The position numbers were made by a program, and so were the translations under genes. From Vitellaria paradoxa (Eukaryota > Streptophyta > Magnoliopsida > Ericales > Sapotaceae), in assembly GCA_019916065.1 (NCBI GenBank), contig CM034233.1, positions 42,878,750 to 42,942,749 on the forward strand: a stretch of DNA of 64,000 nt, read 5' to 3'. Positions 1-11,640 of this stretch are shown in pieces. Under the pieces are notes generated by a model. The model ran no database searches. It worked only from the letters and a program-made list of their open reading frames with translations, and was not told where the DNA came from. How positions within the stretch are numbered: the first letter of the stretch is position 1; each line of letters opens with the position of its first letter.

Positions 1-378
1 CTCAAATTGAGAGACATTAGCTTTTGGTATGATTACTAGGTGGGATCATGCCCCTTGGCCCCATATAACCTCATGGCAGTTCTATAGCATTTGTTTCTTC
101 TTATTAAGTTAAAACAGGCTGGAACCAAGAGCAGCTTTTGGCTGAGTTACTCATCTCTACTGTTGAGCAGACTATTTTGGTCCCTATTACTTGATTGGGC
201 ACGGATCAGATTAGGCGGTGCCTATCTCTATATAGAGAGCTCTCCTTGTAATCTACTTGGAGTCATATTCGTGCTTCTATTGCTTAAGGTCCCGTTACAC
301 CTTCATTTGGCAGTAGCATATCCCATTTTGGGTTTTCCTTTTCATTTAGGGGTTTTTTTTATGACTACCTAGTCCTGG

Positions 379-1310
379 ATGATTCTCTTTATTACAGAGA
401 TCTGTGGCAAAGCTATGGAGTCCCATTTCCATCTTTTCTTGGATTACTCTTTATCTTGGCAGATTTGGAAACATTTCTTTAGCATGTTTGGTCTCCATTG
501 GTATGAGTTTTCCTCATTTTATTCTATACTTTTTCATTGGAGATGGTGTGCCCCATTTGCTAATCACATTCAAGTGTTGGTTGTTTGTTATATTTTTTGG
601 CATATCTGAAAAGCACATAATACTTGTCAATGTGATAGTGTTGATTTCCACGTGCTAGTGATTATCCATCATGTTCTCGCTAATTTGCACTTGCTTAGGT
701 TGGCTTTTATTTTTAAGGCCTCCTAGCATCGTGGTGCTTTCACTATGTAGTTTGTAAGTGCCTTGAGGACTTTGCCACCTGAGGCTAGGTGTATGAGATT
801 TGTATCTTAGATTCGACCTCCTAAGGGTTATCTGAAGATAAAAGTTGATGGTCGTTCTTGTGGTGATCCGAGACTCTCAACAATAGGTGGAGTTCTTTGT
901 GATCATCATGGTAGGGTTTTCCTTGCATTTGGCCATTTCCTAGGTCATAGACCTATCCTTTATGCCGAGTTGGTTGCCTTGAGTGTGGGGTTGGAGTTAG
1001 CTTCTGCTAAAGGCTTTTCTTCATTGATTGTGGAGTCAGACTCGGTTACAATAGTCTCTTGGGGTCTTCTCTTGGTTTCGGTTATTGAGCATGCCTATCT
1101 TTTGGCTCGAATTCATTCTCTATATGATTCTGCTTTCATTCAGGTTCATCATGTGTTTAGGTAAGCTTATCAGGCTACAGATTTTACTACAAATTGGGCT
1201 TATACTCAACAGTGTGTTCAGTTTTTCCATGACTCATATGATCTCCCCTATACTATATTAGGCATTCTTGCTGTAGATGCAGGCCAGGTCTCTCATGTTA
1301 AACATTAGTG
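379..1310 (+). pseudogene. LINE-type retroelement tail: zf-RVT plus RNase H remnant
   Basis: This is a decayed 3' end of a plant non-LTR retroelement or a related RVT-like ORF. Around 409-500 the translation has the zf-RVT pattern (FHLFLD, then WQIWKHFF). From about 835 to 1190 it gives an RNase H fold: a first Asp in KVDGRS, Glu in YAELVAL, Asp in VESDS, and a fourth Asp in ATDF just after an in-frame TAA. Those are the four acidic positions expected of RNase H1-like domains. The reverse transcriptase is not visible. Several stops and frame changes lie between the two domains, so no protein is made. Bases 1-378 probably belong to the same remnant, but I cannot recognise a domain there. Family assignment rests on domain order; an LTR-element RNase H is less likely because of the zf-RVT segment. 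Confidence 0.7.
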
Positions 1311-3121
1311 CTTTTCTTTTACTCTTTTCATAGAGGTCAGGTGTACGTTCCCTTCCTTATTATGTATTATAATAAGTTACCACACTTTTATTATTTTTCT
1401 TATACTTTCAAAGGTGAGATTTATGTTCCCCTCCTTCTTTTTATATTGTGGTAAGTCACTATAAATTTACTTTTTTTCTTTCTCTTTTCTTGGAGGTCAA
1501 GTTTACGTCTCCTTCCTCTCTTATATTACTTTTTTAAGTTAATATATTGGTCGGGGTCTCACCTAATCCTCTCCAACATTTTTGCACAAAAAAAAAAAGT
1601 GATAATAATAACTTATTTATGATGTGATATAATTAATTAATAGATTAATTAATTTTTATTAATAATAAATTAAAAATATTTATTTAACTAGGCTAATCAA
1701 TTTTTACTATATTTTAATTTAGTTAAAAAATTATTAAATTATTATTAATTTAAAGTCAAATTAAAAATAAACATATAATATAAAAATTTCGTATAACGTT
1801 TCACTAGTTTTAAATAACTTTTTTAGTTTTATTTTTCCTTTTCATAAAAAAAAATGATATTATTTTATTTATATTTTTTTAAAAAAGTTAAAATACTTGG
1901 AAATTGTAAAATTTACTTACAACTAAAATGAGACAACTTATTTTTGGCTTCCTTTTCAAGAAATACGAGTAACATGTAAAATTATCAAAATAGAAACAAA
2001 ACCACATTTTGATTAAAAAAAGCTACAAAAAAATGTAGTTAAAATAAGTCAATTTATTTTTAAAACGGTAGAATATATATATATATATATAGAATTTAAG
2101 TTCTAATTTTATGAATTTTTATTTTAAAATAATAAAGTTGAAAACTACATTATTTTATTAAAATTTTATAATAATTTTTTTAGATTTTATAAAATTGCAC
2201 TGATTTATTTACATTGTTATAATATAAAAAATATTTATTGCATGATAATATCTACAGCATACAAGTAGTGTTTTAATTAAATTATTTATTCAAATTCAAA
2301 ATATATAAATATATATATGTGTATGTGTGTGCGTGTGATTAATAAATAAAGATGTGACAACAGTGAGAGTGATTGGAAGGGCTGGTTGAGAATTTATCGT
2401 TATTCTATCCTCTTTCCTCTTGGCTTATGGCGATTGAAGTGAGTCTGAAGTGCTTGTTCCCTTTCGGTGGTTTGTGATTGACGTACAGCTGGGCTGCAGC
2501 AGGCACATCAATCGAACGGAGGAATCACGCTGGAAAGAAAAGCTTTACGAGAGGACGGAGGAAAAAGTATGTTTTGAGAGGTAAGGTTACGGTGTTTCGT
2601 TGATTAAATATATAATAAAAATATAAAATTTAACGTAGAAAGTAATATGTGATAAATTTTAATTAAGAAAATAAAAATAATTAATAAATTTTAATAAATT
2701 TTAATTAATTTTAATCATCTAAATATCCCTACGTATATAAAAAGGGACCAATACTTAACTATACACATCACATCACTTGTGTTTTAATTAGTATTTCTAT
2801 TCAAATTCAAAAACAATTATGAGGCCCATTATAAAGATGTCATTGTCACGCAAGTGAATGGAAAGGCTCATAGTGGATCAACAATTGACATCCTTACGTC
2901 AAAATCTGTTTGGATGCAAATGAAAGTAGCTGTTCCCCAAGGAAAAAAAACTACGAAAAAGAAAACAAAGGAAAAGAATTGAGAGAGATAAGGATACACT
3001 TCATTTTGTGGAGAAAATAAAGAAGGCATGCATTTCAAACCATTCAGGTCATGTCATGTCATGTCACACTCATATGTAGGTATTTTAATGAAACACCTCA
3101 TTTATTAGAGGTTGAGGTGGT
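1311..3121. other. AT-rich intergenic DNA, no gene seen
   Basis: Mostly A/T-rich sequence with homopolymer runs, a short (TA)n at about 2076-2090 and a (TG)-rich tract near 2318-2336. A less AT-rich patch at 2340-2600 has no long ORF or domain that I recognise. Nothing here supports a gene. Confidence 0.6.
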
Positions 3122-3254
3122 GGGGGTGTTTAGATTAATAAAAATTGTTAAAAATTATTAAAAAAAATTATTATTTTTTTATTAAATTTAATTACACATT
3201 ATTTTTATATTAATTTTTTTGTTTTTTATAATTCTTTTCTATGCAAATACCCCC
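3122..3254. mobile_element. Possible short MITE with GGGGGTGTTT ends
   Basis: A 133-bp AT-rich segment bounded by GGGGGTGTTT on the left and AAATACCCCC on the right, which pair as imperfect terminal inverted repeats (one mismatch in ten). No convincing target-site duplication was found and there is no coding content. A long poly-T run follows at about 3266-3289. Confidence 0.4.
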
Positions 3255-3422
3255 ATTAATTACGAGTTTTTTTTTTTTTTTTTTTTTTTGCACATTGGAA
3301 GAACGAAATAATGTTTCGTAAAAGAAGGGCTTCTGTGAACCCTTCAGGCTACAGTACCATTAACAACGGGACGCGATCACGACTGCACACTGCTTGGCCA
3401 GATAATAATTGTCCTCTTCTTA

Positions 3423-3667
3423 GGCATGGTTTGGAAACCCGACCGGTAACATGCTTTTTTTTTTTTTTTTTTTTAACTTTAACAGTGATTAATTAAATTT
3501 ATCTCTTTATATTTTAATTTTTTTTTAACTTTTAATGATAAAAATATCAAATTAATAAAAATTAAAAATTTACTTTAAAAAAAGTTACTTTTTTGTTCTT
3601 TTCAAACACAAAAATAATTGACTTATTTTTAAGTAACTACTAGTTAAATTTCTTCCCAAACCAAATC
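3423..3667. mobile_element. Tourist-like (PIF/Harbinger) MITE
   Basis: A 245-bp noncoding element. Its left end is GGCATGGTTTGG and its right end is the inverse of GATTTGGTTTGG, so the shared core is GGTTTGG. It is flanked on both sides by TTA (3420-3422 and 3668-3670), the 3-bp duplication typical of PIF/Harbinger MITEs. The interior is AT-rich with a long T run at 3453-3474 and no ORF. The class call rests on the TSD and TIR pattern only. Confidence 0.6.
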
Positions 3668-3719
3668 TTAGTTTTGATGGACATCCGTGTGGTTGGTTAC
3701 AATTTAGTTTTAACTTTTT

Positions 3720-4025
3720 TTTTTCCCTTTAGTTTTTTCGTTTTACATAATGTTTTCATTAAAATTTAATTTTTTTTTTTAGAAAATACACCTTTTAAGC
3801 ATGACAATCCATTCATTAAAAAAAAATTAAAAAATTCAAATCCATTTGACTAAAAGTCTAAAAAAGAGGAAAAACTAATTTTTTCACTACTTTTTTACTC
3901 AAATAGACATGAATTTTTAATTTTTTTTCTTACAAATACAATTAACACGCTTAAAAGTTACATTTTTTAAAAAAATTAAATTTTGATGAAAATATTCATA
4001 TAAGACAAAAAAAAAAAAAAATCCA
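3720..4025. repeat. Foldback (hairpin) element of about 300 bp
   Basis: The left arm (about 3725-3855) and right arm (about 3885-4020) are imperfect inverse copies. For example, a left segment reading CATTAAAATTTAATT and ending CTTTTAAGCATGAC matches the reverse complement of the right segment with CGCTTAAAAG and AATTAAATTTTGATG. The loop is short and there is no ORF. It is probably a MITE of the foldback type; exact ends and any TSD are unclear. Confidence 0.5.
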
Positions 4026-6700
4026 GCTTTTTTGAAACCAAACTAATATACTTCAACTAACAAAAGGCTGGTTGTGGGTAGAATTACAATTTTTTTAAAA
4101 ATTTAAAAATTGTATTGTATTAATTATTATAATACAGTGGTATAATAGCAATACCACTGGTACGTAAAAATTATTTTATTATTATAAATATAAATAATTT
4201 TTTTTTTTATTTTTAGTAATACCATTACACTACTTTTTATTTCTACGATGTAGCCGCTTTTTACAAAATTGTATTTTCACTAACTGCAGAACCAGAGAAT
4301 TGACTTTTGGTCCAAGCCCATTGCCTTGGATTTCTCCAACCTCCTTTATTTTTCTACGTCTCTTCAACATTTTACCTCCTCTAGATCGTCTTCATTTTGA
4401 TCAGTAATTCTTCTCATTAGTTACTTGGAATATCTGCGGTATTTCTAACAAGAGAAGTAACTTACAGTCTTGGATGGAAAATTGTTCCATTTCTATATAT
4501 ACTAAGCCCTGTGACCTGAAATCCTTGGACATTTTAAATTTGAGTGAAAATTTATGGTTTTGATTTTGAAGATTTTATGGCCCTGTTTAGTGGCACCAAA
4601 AGTCACCAAAACTCACAAACTTTAACTAATTTTTGTACCTTCCTCCAATCAAAATTTTTTACATATTACATTTTATGTCACATCTTTCTACTTTTATTAT
4701 ATTTTTTACCCCATTTTTTATCAATCAAATACCCCCGATCTTCATTTCCAAAAATATAATGATTAGCGGCATTTGCCATCTATTATTTAGAAATTATTCG
4801 GTCTTTGGATTGGATTCAGGAATCCGCAGAAATATGTGATGCTGCCAGAATTTGCCTTTGTCCCTAAAACCTGACGAGTACCTGCTGTGGACCCTGCATG
4901 GAATAATGAACTGCAGGGTATAAGCTCACTTGCATGGAATAATGATTAACTGATAGTCTGATATGCTATACTTAAAAACAAAGGGTTGGTTTTGCCAGCA
5001 ATCCGTCTCAAAGTTTCCATTCATTTATATTTATTTTTTTTTTATCACTCCAGCAAGTATTTTTCAAGACAATCAATATCCATGACAGAAATGCTCGTGT
5101 TTGAAGCTTGGGAATGAGCTACCCAGGGATAAATCTCAAGAGTGGAAGCTTTAAAAGGCTTGCTGGCAATAGAGATTGCCAATCGTGGTGTGTTCAATTT
5201 CATAATTCTATCCGTTAGAGCAGAGATTCACAAACAAGAAACTAATAAATCTCTACTTATAAGAGATAGTCTACACCCCCCATCAACTGCCCAACTCGGA
5301 AAGAAAAACTTAAATTAAAGTACTCGTTCCCTTTCAAGTCAATTTATATACGCTTTCATAAATCATCAAACGTATCCATACATCAAATAGGTTAAAAGTG
5401 CACTAAAAAAAAGGTGTTTCCCAAAGAATGGAGAGATAATCTGAGACTGGGAAAAGCACCCTTGCCGATTTTTGCTGATTTGACTAGGAGTGGTAAGGTT
5501 TGCCCTTGAGAAGAGGTTAAAGACAGGCCCAAACAAACAGGAGATGACCTTCATTCAGCTGGATGAACTGTCATCTCTCTGTCATTCAATCCCCAAGTCT
5601 ATAAACTATCAAAAGTGAAACTGGAAGTGTCGACACCCATTTCGCATTTAAAGAGTCCCAAGTGACTTGCCAGAGCTTCCAAGATAATCTCTCACCCCAT
5701 AAGAATTTCAACCTGACACAAATTAAGGTCTTGTTTTTGCCCCAAGCAGACATCAAATTAAGGCAATTATCTAACCCATTTAGCCAAAAAAATGTATTCC
5801 ATTACACATGCACCATAATAAGACAACACTCAACACATGTCGAAGCCTAGACACTTTAAATTTCAGTCCGTTTCAGTGTTGAATCACTTCATCTCGGATG
5901 ATATCCAAAGTTGTCATTTGGAATGACAATTCTTCGAGCATATGTTGTAAACGTCATTTTGAACATCTTCTCCTAGTGCATGCTTTTAATGGGTCAGGGA
6001 ATTACCTTGTTTGATGCATGCCTAGGGCAAAAATCTCTCTTGTACTGGAGTGGAAACACATGGAAGATTTCTCGTGGTGCATGATATTGACAAATGCATC
6101 GGATTGCCCTGGAAAGTGCTTCAGATTGCAGTCTCTTTGAGATGATATTTCCTAATGAATTTGTGAGCACGCCAGGTCTTAAAGCAGGCATCCCCCGAAC
6201 AGCCCTGCCATGAATTGACTTTAAATTCAGGACAACTCCAATGTGCGCTACTATATAAAATATTTTAGCTGGAAGTAATCTCAATGTTTGTTAAACTACA
6301 CAAGATTCACACAAATAATTGCCAATATATAGAAAACGTACTGTTGATAGGTACATCACGGTTTTGCCAAAGAGACAAGCGCCCAATTGACAACTTCAGG
6401 GCCTTATAACCTGCTTCGCACCCATTGCTAAACCATAACTTGCAGTCTTCTCATACAGATAAACTCTCAAAGACAAAGCACAATCAGGCAGCATCAATTG
6501 CCCTGCCAAAAAGAAAATTATAAATAAACGCACAAAAATTATCAAGGTTGAAAAAAACAATTCTGTATTTAGTTTGTGACTTACGTCAGTTAGTCACCAT
6601 GTAAACTCTAAAGGATAGTCCCCCAGAGATATTGTGGGCTTTTATATGGTACTAGATGTTAGTGCACATGTGATGGGTGTGTGCATATCACTTTATTTGT
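4026..6700. other. Unassigned intergenic DNA
   Basis: No ORF in this stretch gives a domain that I recognise. Minus-strand reading shows isolated splice-like signals, for example an acceptor CTTTTTGGCAG near 6505. These could be untranslated exons of a transcript coming from the PPR gene side, but nothing confirms it. The two ORFs of 62-96 codons here look like chance. Confidence 0.4.
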
Positions 6701-6715
6701 AAAACAGTTAAGAGA

Positions 6716-6896
6716 GAAAAGAGCAGCCCGGTGGACGAAATTCCCGCCTTGCGCGGAGTCCGGGGAAGGGTCGGACCATAAGAGTTTATTGTACACGGCC
6801 TTACCCTACATTTGCAAAAGACTGTTTCCACGACTCGAACCCGTAACATCAGGTCACACGGCGGCAACTCTTACCGTTACGCCAAAACTCCGCTTC
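6716..6896 (-). mobile_element. Au-type SINE, full length, with 15-bp TSD
   Basis: A 181-bp insertion on the minus strand whose sequence matches what I know of the angiosperm Au SINE. The tRNA-derived head is at the right, with a pol III box B (reverse complement GGTTCGAGTCG at 6831-6841). The body contains the characteristic GTCCGGGGAAGGGTCGGACC stretch (6758-6777). The direct repeat AAAACAGTTAAGAGA flanks it at 6701-6715 and 6897-6911, a perfect 15-bp target-site duplication, so both ends are defined. It encodes nothing and depends on LINE machinery. Confidence 0.88.
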
Positions 6897-6911
6897 AAAA
6901 CAGTTAAGAGA

Positions 6912-7855
6912 TATAAAAGTAAAATTAAATATTGGTTACATATTTGAGTGGTAAAAATACTTAATTAGGCAGGTGGTTTTGGATGTAAAATTTGAACAAT
7001 TAGAGGGTCATAAAAGAAAAAAAGGAAAAGTAAATGGTAATTATATAATTGGGTTGTGAAATAACTAAGATAGGTAGGTAGTTTTGAGAAGTTATTATAC
7101 ATGAATTTATCAATGGAAACTGAAAGCTTTACACGTTCGGGTAGTTGCTGCTAGTCATCTTTTTGGTACACCTTTCAAAAGAAGTTGAAAACAATGAAAA
7201 AAATATATATTTCCATAAAATAAAACACATACTCAATCCCCACCCCCCTTCTCTCTCTCATGGACTGCCACCCGTCCAACCATGCATCACAACCACTCTA
7301 TTACTATGTAAAATGATAAAAGACAATTAGCATAGGGCCTTATTTCATAGTTATTTGAGCTAGGTCAAATGAGAGGTATTTTGGTAATTGTAGGAATTGC
7401 CCACAGGTCATTACAAGAGACAAATTATATAGCTTGATTTCTAAAATAGGTATAATGTGCAAAATTGTCATTTTTTTTTCAATTTTTATAACTTTGTGCA
7501 CATTTAACTTTTGAAATCCCCAAAGGCAGATATGATTCACATTTATCTTGCCTTAACAAACCCTTCAAACAAACCAGTTCATTCAGTATTAGTAATACAA
7601 TTATTGCAAGGAAGGCCAAATCCAGTAGAAGGAACTGTTCACAGCACTCAGAACAGCCCCTAACATCTTGCCCTTTCATTCTAAAACTTATTATTTTGTT
7701 AAGCCTGTTGAAACTATAAAAGGACATATTTTACTAACCTTTAAGCAACTATACCCTATAACCCATTAAAACAAGTCTCTACAATCTATTTTTCCACTGT
7801 CGAATATTAAATTTAGGGCTCACTTGCAACCCACATTCATCCCACATCAATATAA
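6912..7855. other. Intergenic DNA, no gene seen
   Basis: AT-rich sequence without recognisable coding potential on either strand. The 60-80-codon ORFs here match no family that I know. Confidence 0.5.
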
Positions 7856-7996
7856 GGGGCGTTTGGAGTGAAAAAAGGTGATAAAATTTGATAAAAGTTG
7901 TGGGTTCATAATTCGTGCAATGAGATAAAAAGTGTGAATAACTTTTGGAGATTTTTAGTGTTAATTTTCAGCGATTTTCAGCAAACCAAACACGCC
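7856..7996. mobile_element. MITE, GGCGTTTGG family, copy 1
   Basis: A 141-bp noncoding element with ends GGGGCGTTTGG and CCAAACACGCC (imperfect TIRs). The interior shares long matches with the inverted copy at 12242-12387, including the segment around TTCATAATTCGTGCAATGAGATAAAA. The flanking trinucleotides (TAA and TAT) are not an exact duplication here, while the sister copy has ATA on both sides. Probably Tourist/PIF-like. Confidence 0.65.
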
Positions 7997-8799
7997 TATA
8001 TTTTAGAAGATAAGTTGAAAATAGAAAAAGTATTTTAGATATATATATATATATAAGAAGAAGAAGAAGAAGAAGAACTTTTATATGATATGAACATATG
8101 CTAGTTAGAAAGAATATATGAATCTCTTTTGATAAGTAGAAAATTTATGTGAATCTTATGCAGCAAAATCACAAAGCAGTACAGCAGCTGTACCACATCC
8201 TGACATGCAGGTATGATAAAAATGGAAGCATCACAGAGTGGCATCAGAGTTACTTTTCCACGTGTCTAGATAGGTTCATATTAAAAATAACTAAAAAAAT
8301 CACAGATAATTGGATCCCTCCTCTCTCCTCAACAAAAATGATATAATAATATACACTAGAAAGGAAAAAATAAATAAATAAATAAATAAGCAGTTACATG
8401 ATGAAACACAAATGAACAATTGTCCAAAGTACATTGATTAAGCGCATGGATGACTCCTAGATGAAGCGTGGCTACATACCTGCAAATAGCAGATGTCAAG
8501 CATCTAACCACAAAGCTCCCCTTTCCTCCAATCTGCAGCAACATCAAAACTAGTTACTTCAATGCAGAAGAAGATATTCTGTAATTACTTCCAGATAAAA
8601 TGAATGCAACGTAAGGCAGTAGCATAACTGATTATACTCTACTAGGCAACACTTAATGGGAGTAGCATACAGATTTTGAGTTCATCTAGCCGCAAACTCA
8701 GCCAAGTCCTTAATGCCAAAACTGTATCTGTCCTTCACCATACCATATTGCAATGTTGTCATGATATGGGTTCATCTAGGCAGTGAATCAACTGAGCAC
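7997..8799. other. 3' flank of the PPR gene; microsatellites
   Basis: Contains an (AT)n tract followed by (AAG)n at 8038-8078 and an (AAAT)n run at about 8369-8390. The stretch 8390-8799 lies directly downstream of the minus-strand PPR stop codon and probably holds its 3' UTR. No other gene is supported. Confidence 0.5.
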
Positions 8800-11274
8800 C
8801 TAATGCCGAAACTGCACCTTCATGGCCTTTAATATGCCACGGTGCAAAACTGACATGGTACCGGAATCTAGTTGAATCCCTTTATATGACATCTCATTAA
8901 CAAGGGTTACGGCCTTATTTGCATGCCCCTGACTACAATAGCCACATAGGAGAGCTGTGTATGTCACAGTATCAGGTTGTACACCTTGATCAATCATTTC
9001 ATCAAAAAGAGCAATAGCATCCAGAAGGTTGCCCAATTTACAGTGATTGGCAATCAATACAGTATAACATACAACATCAGGTTTTATTTCCATGTCTTTC
9101 ATTTCACTCCAAAGAGTGGAAATATTCTTCAGCTTTCTGTTGTTACCCCCAGCATTTGGAACCAGACAGGACTTTTTCATTTTTATCTTAGAATGCCCAT
9201 CGAGCAAAACTGTGTAAGTGATAACATCAGGTTCAATACCCCTCTCCTTCATATCCTTGAACAGATCACACGCTTCTTGCAAGCACTTCACCCTGCAATA
9301 ACCATTTATCATCATTGTGTATATAATGACATCAGGAGTTAACCCTGTCCTAACCATTGTATTGAACACCCACTGTGCCTTTCTCATATCTCCAGAGGTA
9401 CAAAAAGCAGCTATAACTTTACTGTACATTATGTTACAAGAAGCACCATCTAAAGCCAAAATTGTCTCAAATAAAGCAAGTACCCTGTCATTTTGACCTT
9501 CCTTACAGAGGATACTAAGAAGTTTTAAGCATGAATTCCTTTTCATCAAAATTCCTTGCTTCGACAGCATAATGAAAAACTCATAAGCTTCTCTAGTATT
9601 GCCTGATTCACAATACCCATTAACCATGGCAGCATAATTATCTAGACACTTATCTTCCAAACTATTGAAAAACACTTCAGCTTCCTTTACTTTCCCTCCT
9701 ATACATAAGCCTTCAATGATCATGTTATGTGTAACAGTGCTGGCTTTCAAACCTTGTCCCTCCATATAATGCAAAAGATATAATGCCTCCTGTACAAGAC
9801 CGTTTCTAGAAAACCCACCAGCTAGTACATTATAGGTAACCATATCGGGTCTAAACCCTTTTTCCTTCATTTCCTCAAATAGATTCAACGCATCAATAAG
9901 TTTTCCCTGCAGACAGTAGCCACCAATTAAAGTTGTGTAGTGCACAACATCCAGAGCCATCTTCTTATCTTTCATCTCTTCAAGCAACCTCAGTGCATCC
10001 TCTAAGTTCCCCAGTTGGCAGAAAGCATCCATTACAATATTATATGATACCTCATCAAGGAATATACCTAAATTCTTGAAGTGGTTGAACTGATCTACAA
10101 CCTCAGAAGCCATGCCTATTTGACACAAGCACTGAAGGATGCAGCTAAGAATCACGCAGTTGGTCTTGATACCTTTCGATGACATTTCATCATGAAGAGC
10201 CAAAGCTTTTGGGATGTTCCCAATCTTACAGTAACCCTGAATTAATGAACCATAACAGTATGCATCAGGAGCTAATCCTTGTTTGTCCATATCTAGGAAG
10301 ACACACTCCGCTTCATTTAACTTCATCTCATTAACAAACCCACGAATCACAGCATTATAAGCAAACACATTAATTGGAACATTTTCCTCTCTCCATGCTT
10401 GGAGAATTTGATACCCCAAGTCTGACCTCCCATGCAAGCAAAGCCCATCAATATAGGTTGAATAAGTGAAGGCATTCGGGGTCACCCCAGCATCCTCCAT
10501 CTCTTGAAAAATGTCAACAGCCTCTTCCAAATTACCTTTCCTACAAAGTGCCTTGATAACAATTCCGTAGGTGTAAACATTTGGGCTCAAACCAAGCCTC
10601 TTGAATTGTTGAAAAACAGCAACAGCCATGTCAACTTTTCCACTCTCAATCAACCGATTCAAAAGAAAATTACATGAAAATATATGCGGCATTAAACCAC
10701 GCCTTTTCGTTTTAAACAGAGTATCAATGGCTTCATCAAACCTACCCACACTAACATAAGCCTTCACCAATGCATCAAGAGCCCTGCACAACGAATTGGA
10801 GGCCGTGGCATCAAGTCCCTGCACTAGTGCTTCAAACAAATCCAACATTGTAAAACCCAAATCTTTATCTTCGGATTGGATAACCTCCAACAAGATAGAA
10901 TCCAACCTCCTCTCCATACCCCAATAACATAGTATCCTTATAATGGCCAGGTAAGTGCCAGCATTGTGACCAAAACCTTGCTCTTTGAGCTGGTGGAAGA
11001 ATGAGAATGCAAGACATGGTTTTTGTCTCAAACTGGACAAAATTTCAATAACCCTGCACGAATCTAATTCGACAAAATGCTTTGCTACGGTCGTATTACG
11101 TTCATCATCAGCAGATGAGTCCGACAAGTAAGGATTGAACTGGGCGACGGCTGAAGTCGATTTGAATCGAACAAATTGAGTATGAGTCTGAGAGTGAGTG
11201 TGAGTGTTGTTGATCAATATTCTACCACAAGAAACCAACCTTGTAGTGGTAGGAGGAGGCGGCCTCCCAAACAT
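8800..11274 (-). CDS. P-class pentatricopeptide repeat protein, probably mitochondrial
   Basis: An intact, intronless ORF of 824 residues. PPR proteins of the P class bind organellar RNA through tandem 35-residue helical hairpins and act in transcript stabilisation, processing, splicing or translation. The first 45 residues are rich in Ser/Thr/Arg/His and nearly free of acids, as in mitochondrial presequences. From about residue 165 to 805 come roughly 17 repeats with the usual NxxTYxxxIxxxCxxG pattern and the P-D/N-x-V/F-T-Y boundary. No E, DYW or SMR domain follows. Near residues 690-710 a 15-20-residue insertion (around CLVPNAGG) interrupts one repeat. Repeat spacing, the insertion and the short C-terminal tail resemble Arabidopsis At2g26790, a mitochondrial-predicted PPR; that orthology is inference from memory. 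The first Met is chosen because the presequence begins right after it and the upstream DNA has other frames. It is the only clearly functional host gene in the window. Confidence 0.95.
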   Translation of the reverse strand: MFGRPPPPTTTRLVSCGRILINNTHTHSQTHTQFVRFKSTSAVAQFNPYLSDSSADDERNTTVAKHFVELDSCRVIEILSSLRQKPCLAFSFFHQLKEQGFGHNAGTYLAIIRILCYWGMERRLDSILLEVIQSEDKDLGFTMLDLFEALVQGLDATASNSLCRALDALVKAYVSVGRFDEAIDTLFKTKRRGLMPHIFSCNFLLNRLIESGKVDMAVAVFQQFKRLGLSPNVYTYGIVIKALCRKGNLEEAVDIFQEMEDAGVTPNAFTYSTYIDGLCLHGRSDLGYQILQAWREENVPINVFAYNAVIRGFVNEMKLNEAECVFLDMDKQGLAPDAYCYGSLIQGYCKIGNIPKALALHDEMSSKGIKTNCVILSCILQCLCQIGMASEVVDQFNHFKNLGIFLDEVSYNIVMDAFCQLGNLEDALRLLEEMKDKKMALDVVHYTTLIGGYCLQGKLIDALNLFEEMKEKGFRPDMVTYNVLAGGFSRNGLVQEALYLLHYMEGQGLKASTVTHNMIIEGLCIGGKVKEAEVFFNSLEDKCLDNYAAMVNGYCESGNTREAYEFFIMLSKQGILMKRNSCLKLLSILCKEGQNDRVLALFETILALDGASCNIMYSKVIAAFCTSGDMRKAQWVFNTMVRTGLTPDVIIYTMMINGYCRVKCLQEACDLFKDMKERGIEPDVITYTVLLDGHSKIKMKKSCLVPNAGGNNRKLKNISTLWSEMKDMEIKPDVVCYTVLIANHCKLGNLLDAIALFDEMIDQGVQPDTVTYTALLCGYCSQGHANKAVTLVNEMSYKGIQLDSGTMSVLHRGILKAMKVQFRH

Positions 11275-11640
11275 CTACAGTAATCAAACAATCTTACAAT
11301 AGAGGATGCAAAAAAATACACCAGCTAATCATCAATCAATAAAAACACTCTACGCAATTATCAAGAAAGGAAATGGATGCCGAGAGAACCAACCAACCGA
11401 TGATGGAAACCCTAGAGAGAGGAGGAGCTGCAGACAGCGGGCATACAACTTTTGCACTTCAGTTCAGTATCGAACGGTGGATATTGAGGGCTTAAACGAC
11501 TTTTTGTTGAATTAAAAAAAAATAAAATCTCCACCGTTCGAAGTTTGGTTTTTCCGTTCTTCCGTTGACGTGCCCTATCTGAGTTACACTCTTTAAAGAG
11601 TAGCACCTGGCCACAAATTTTTTACCACAAAAATGAAAGA
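11275..11640 (-). promoter_or_regulatory. 5' flank of the PPR gene: telo-box and inverted repeat
   Basis: Upstream of the PPR start. A telo-box AAACCCTAG lies at 11407-11415 (about 135 bp from the ATG), a motif common in promoters and leaders of plant housekeeping and organelle-biogenesis genes. An exact 11-bp inverted repeat, CGAACGGTGGA at 11471-11481 and TCCACCGTTCG at 11530-11540, encloses 48 bp. No clear TATA box is visible. The function of the inverted repeat is unknown. Small ORFs in this stretch on either strand look like chance. Confidence 0.5.

Noticed and set aside
3266..3289. Poly-T run as the tail of a LINE or processed gene
   Set aside because: No adjacent coding or retroelement body and no target duplication found.
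6831..6841. A tRNA gene signal (box B)
   Set aside because: Belongs to the tRNA-derived head of the Au SINE; no cloverleaf or acceptor stem was seen.
8977..9342. A 121-codon plus-strand ORF opposite the PPR gene
   Set aside because: A shadow of the PPR repeats; no domain and no supporting context.
11306..11515. Small ORFs upstream of the PPR gene on both strands
   Set aside because: They overlap each other and the inverted repeat; no homology recognised.
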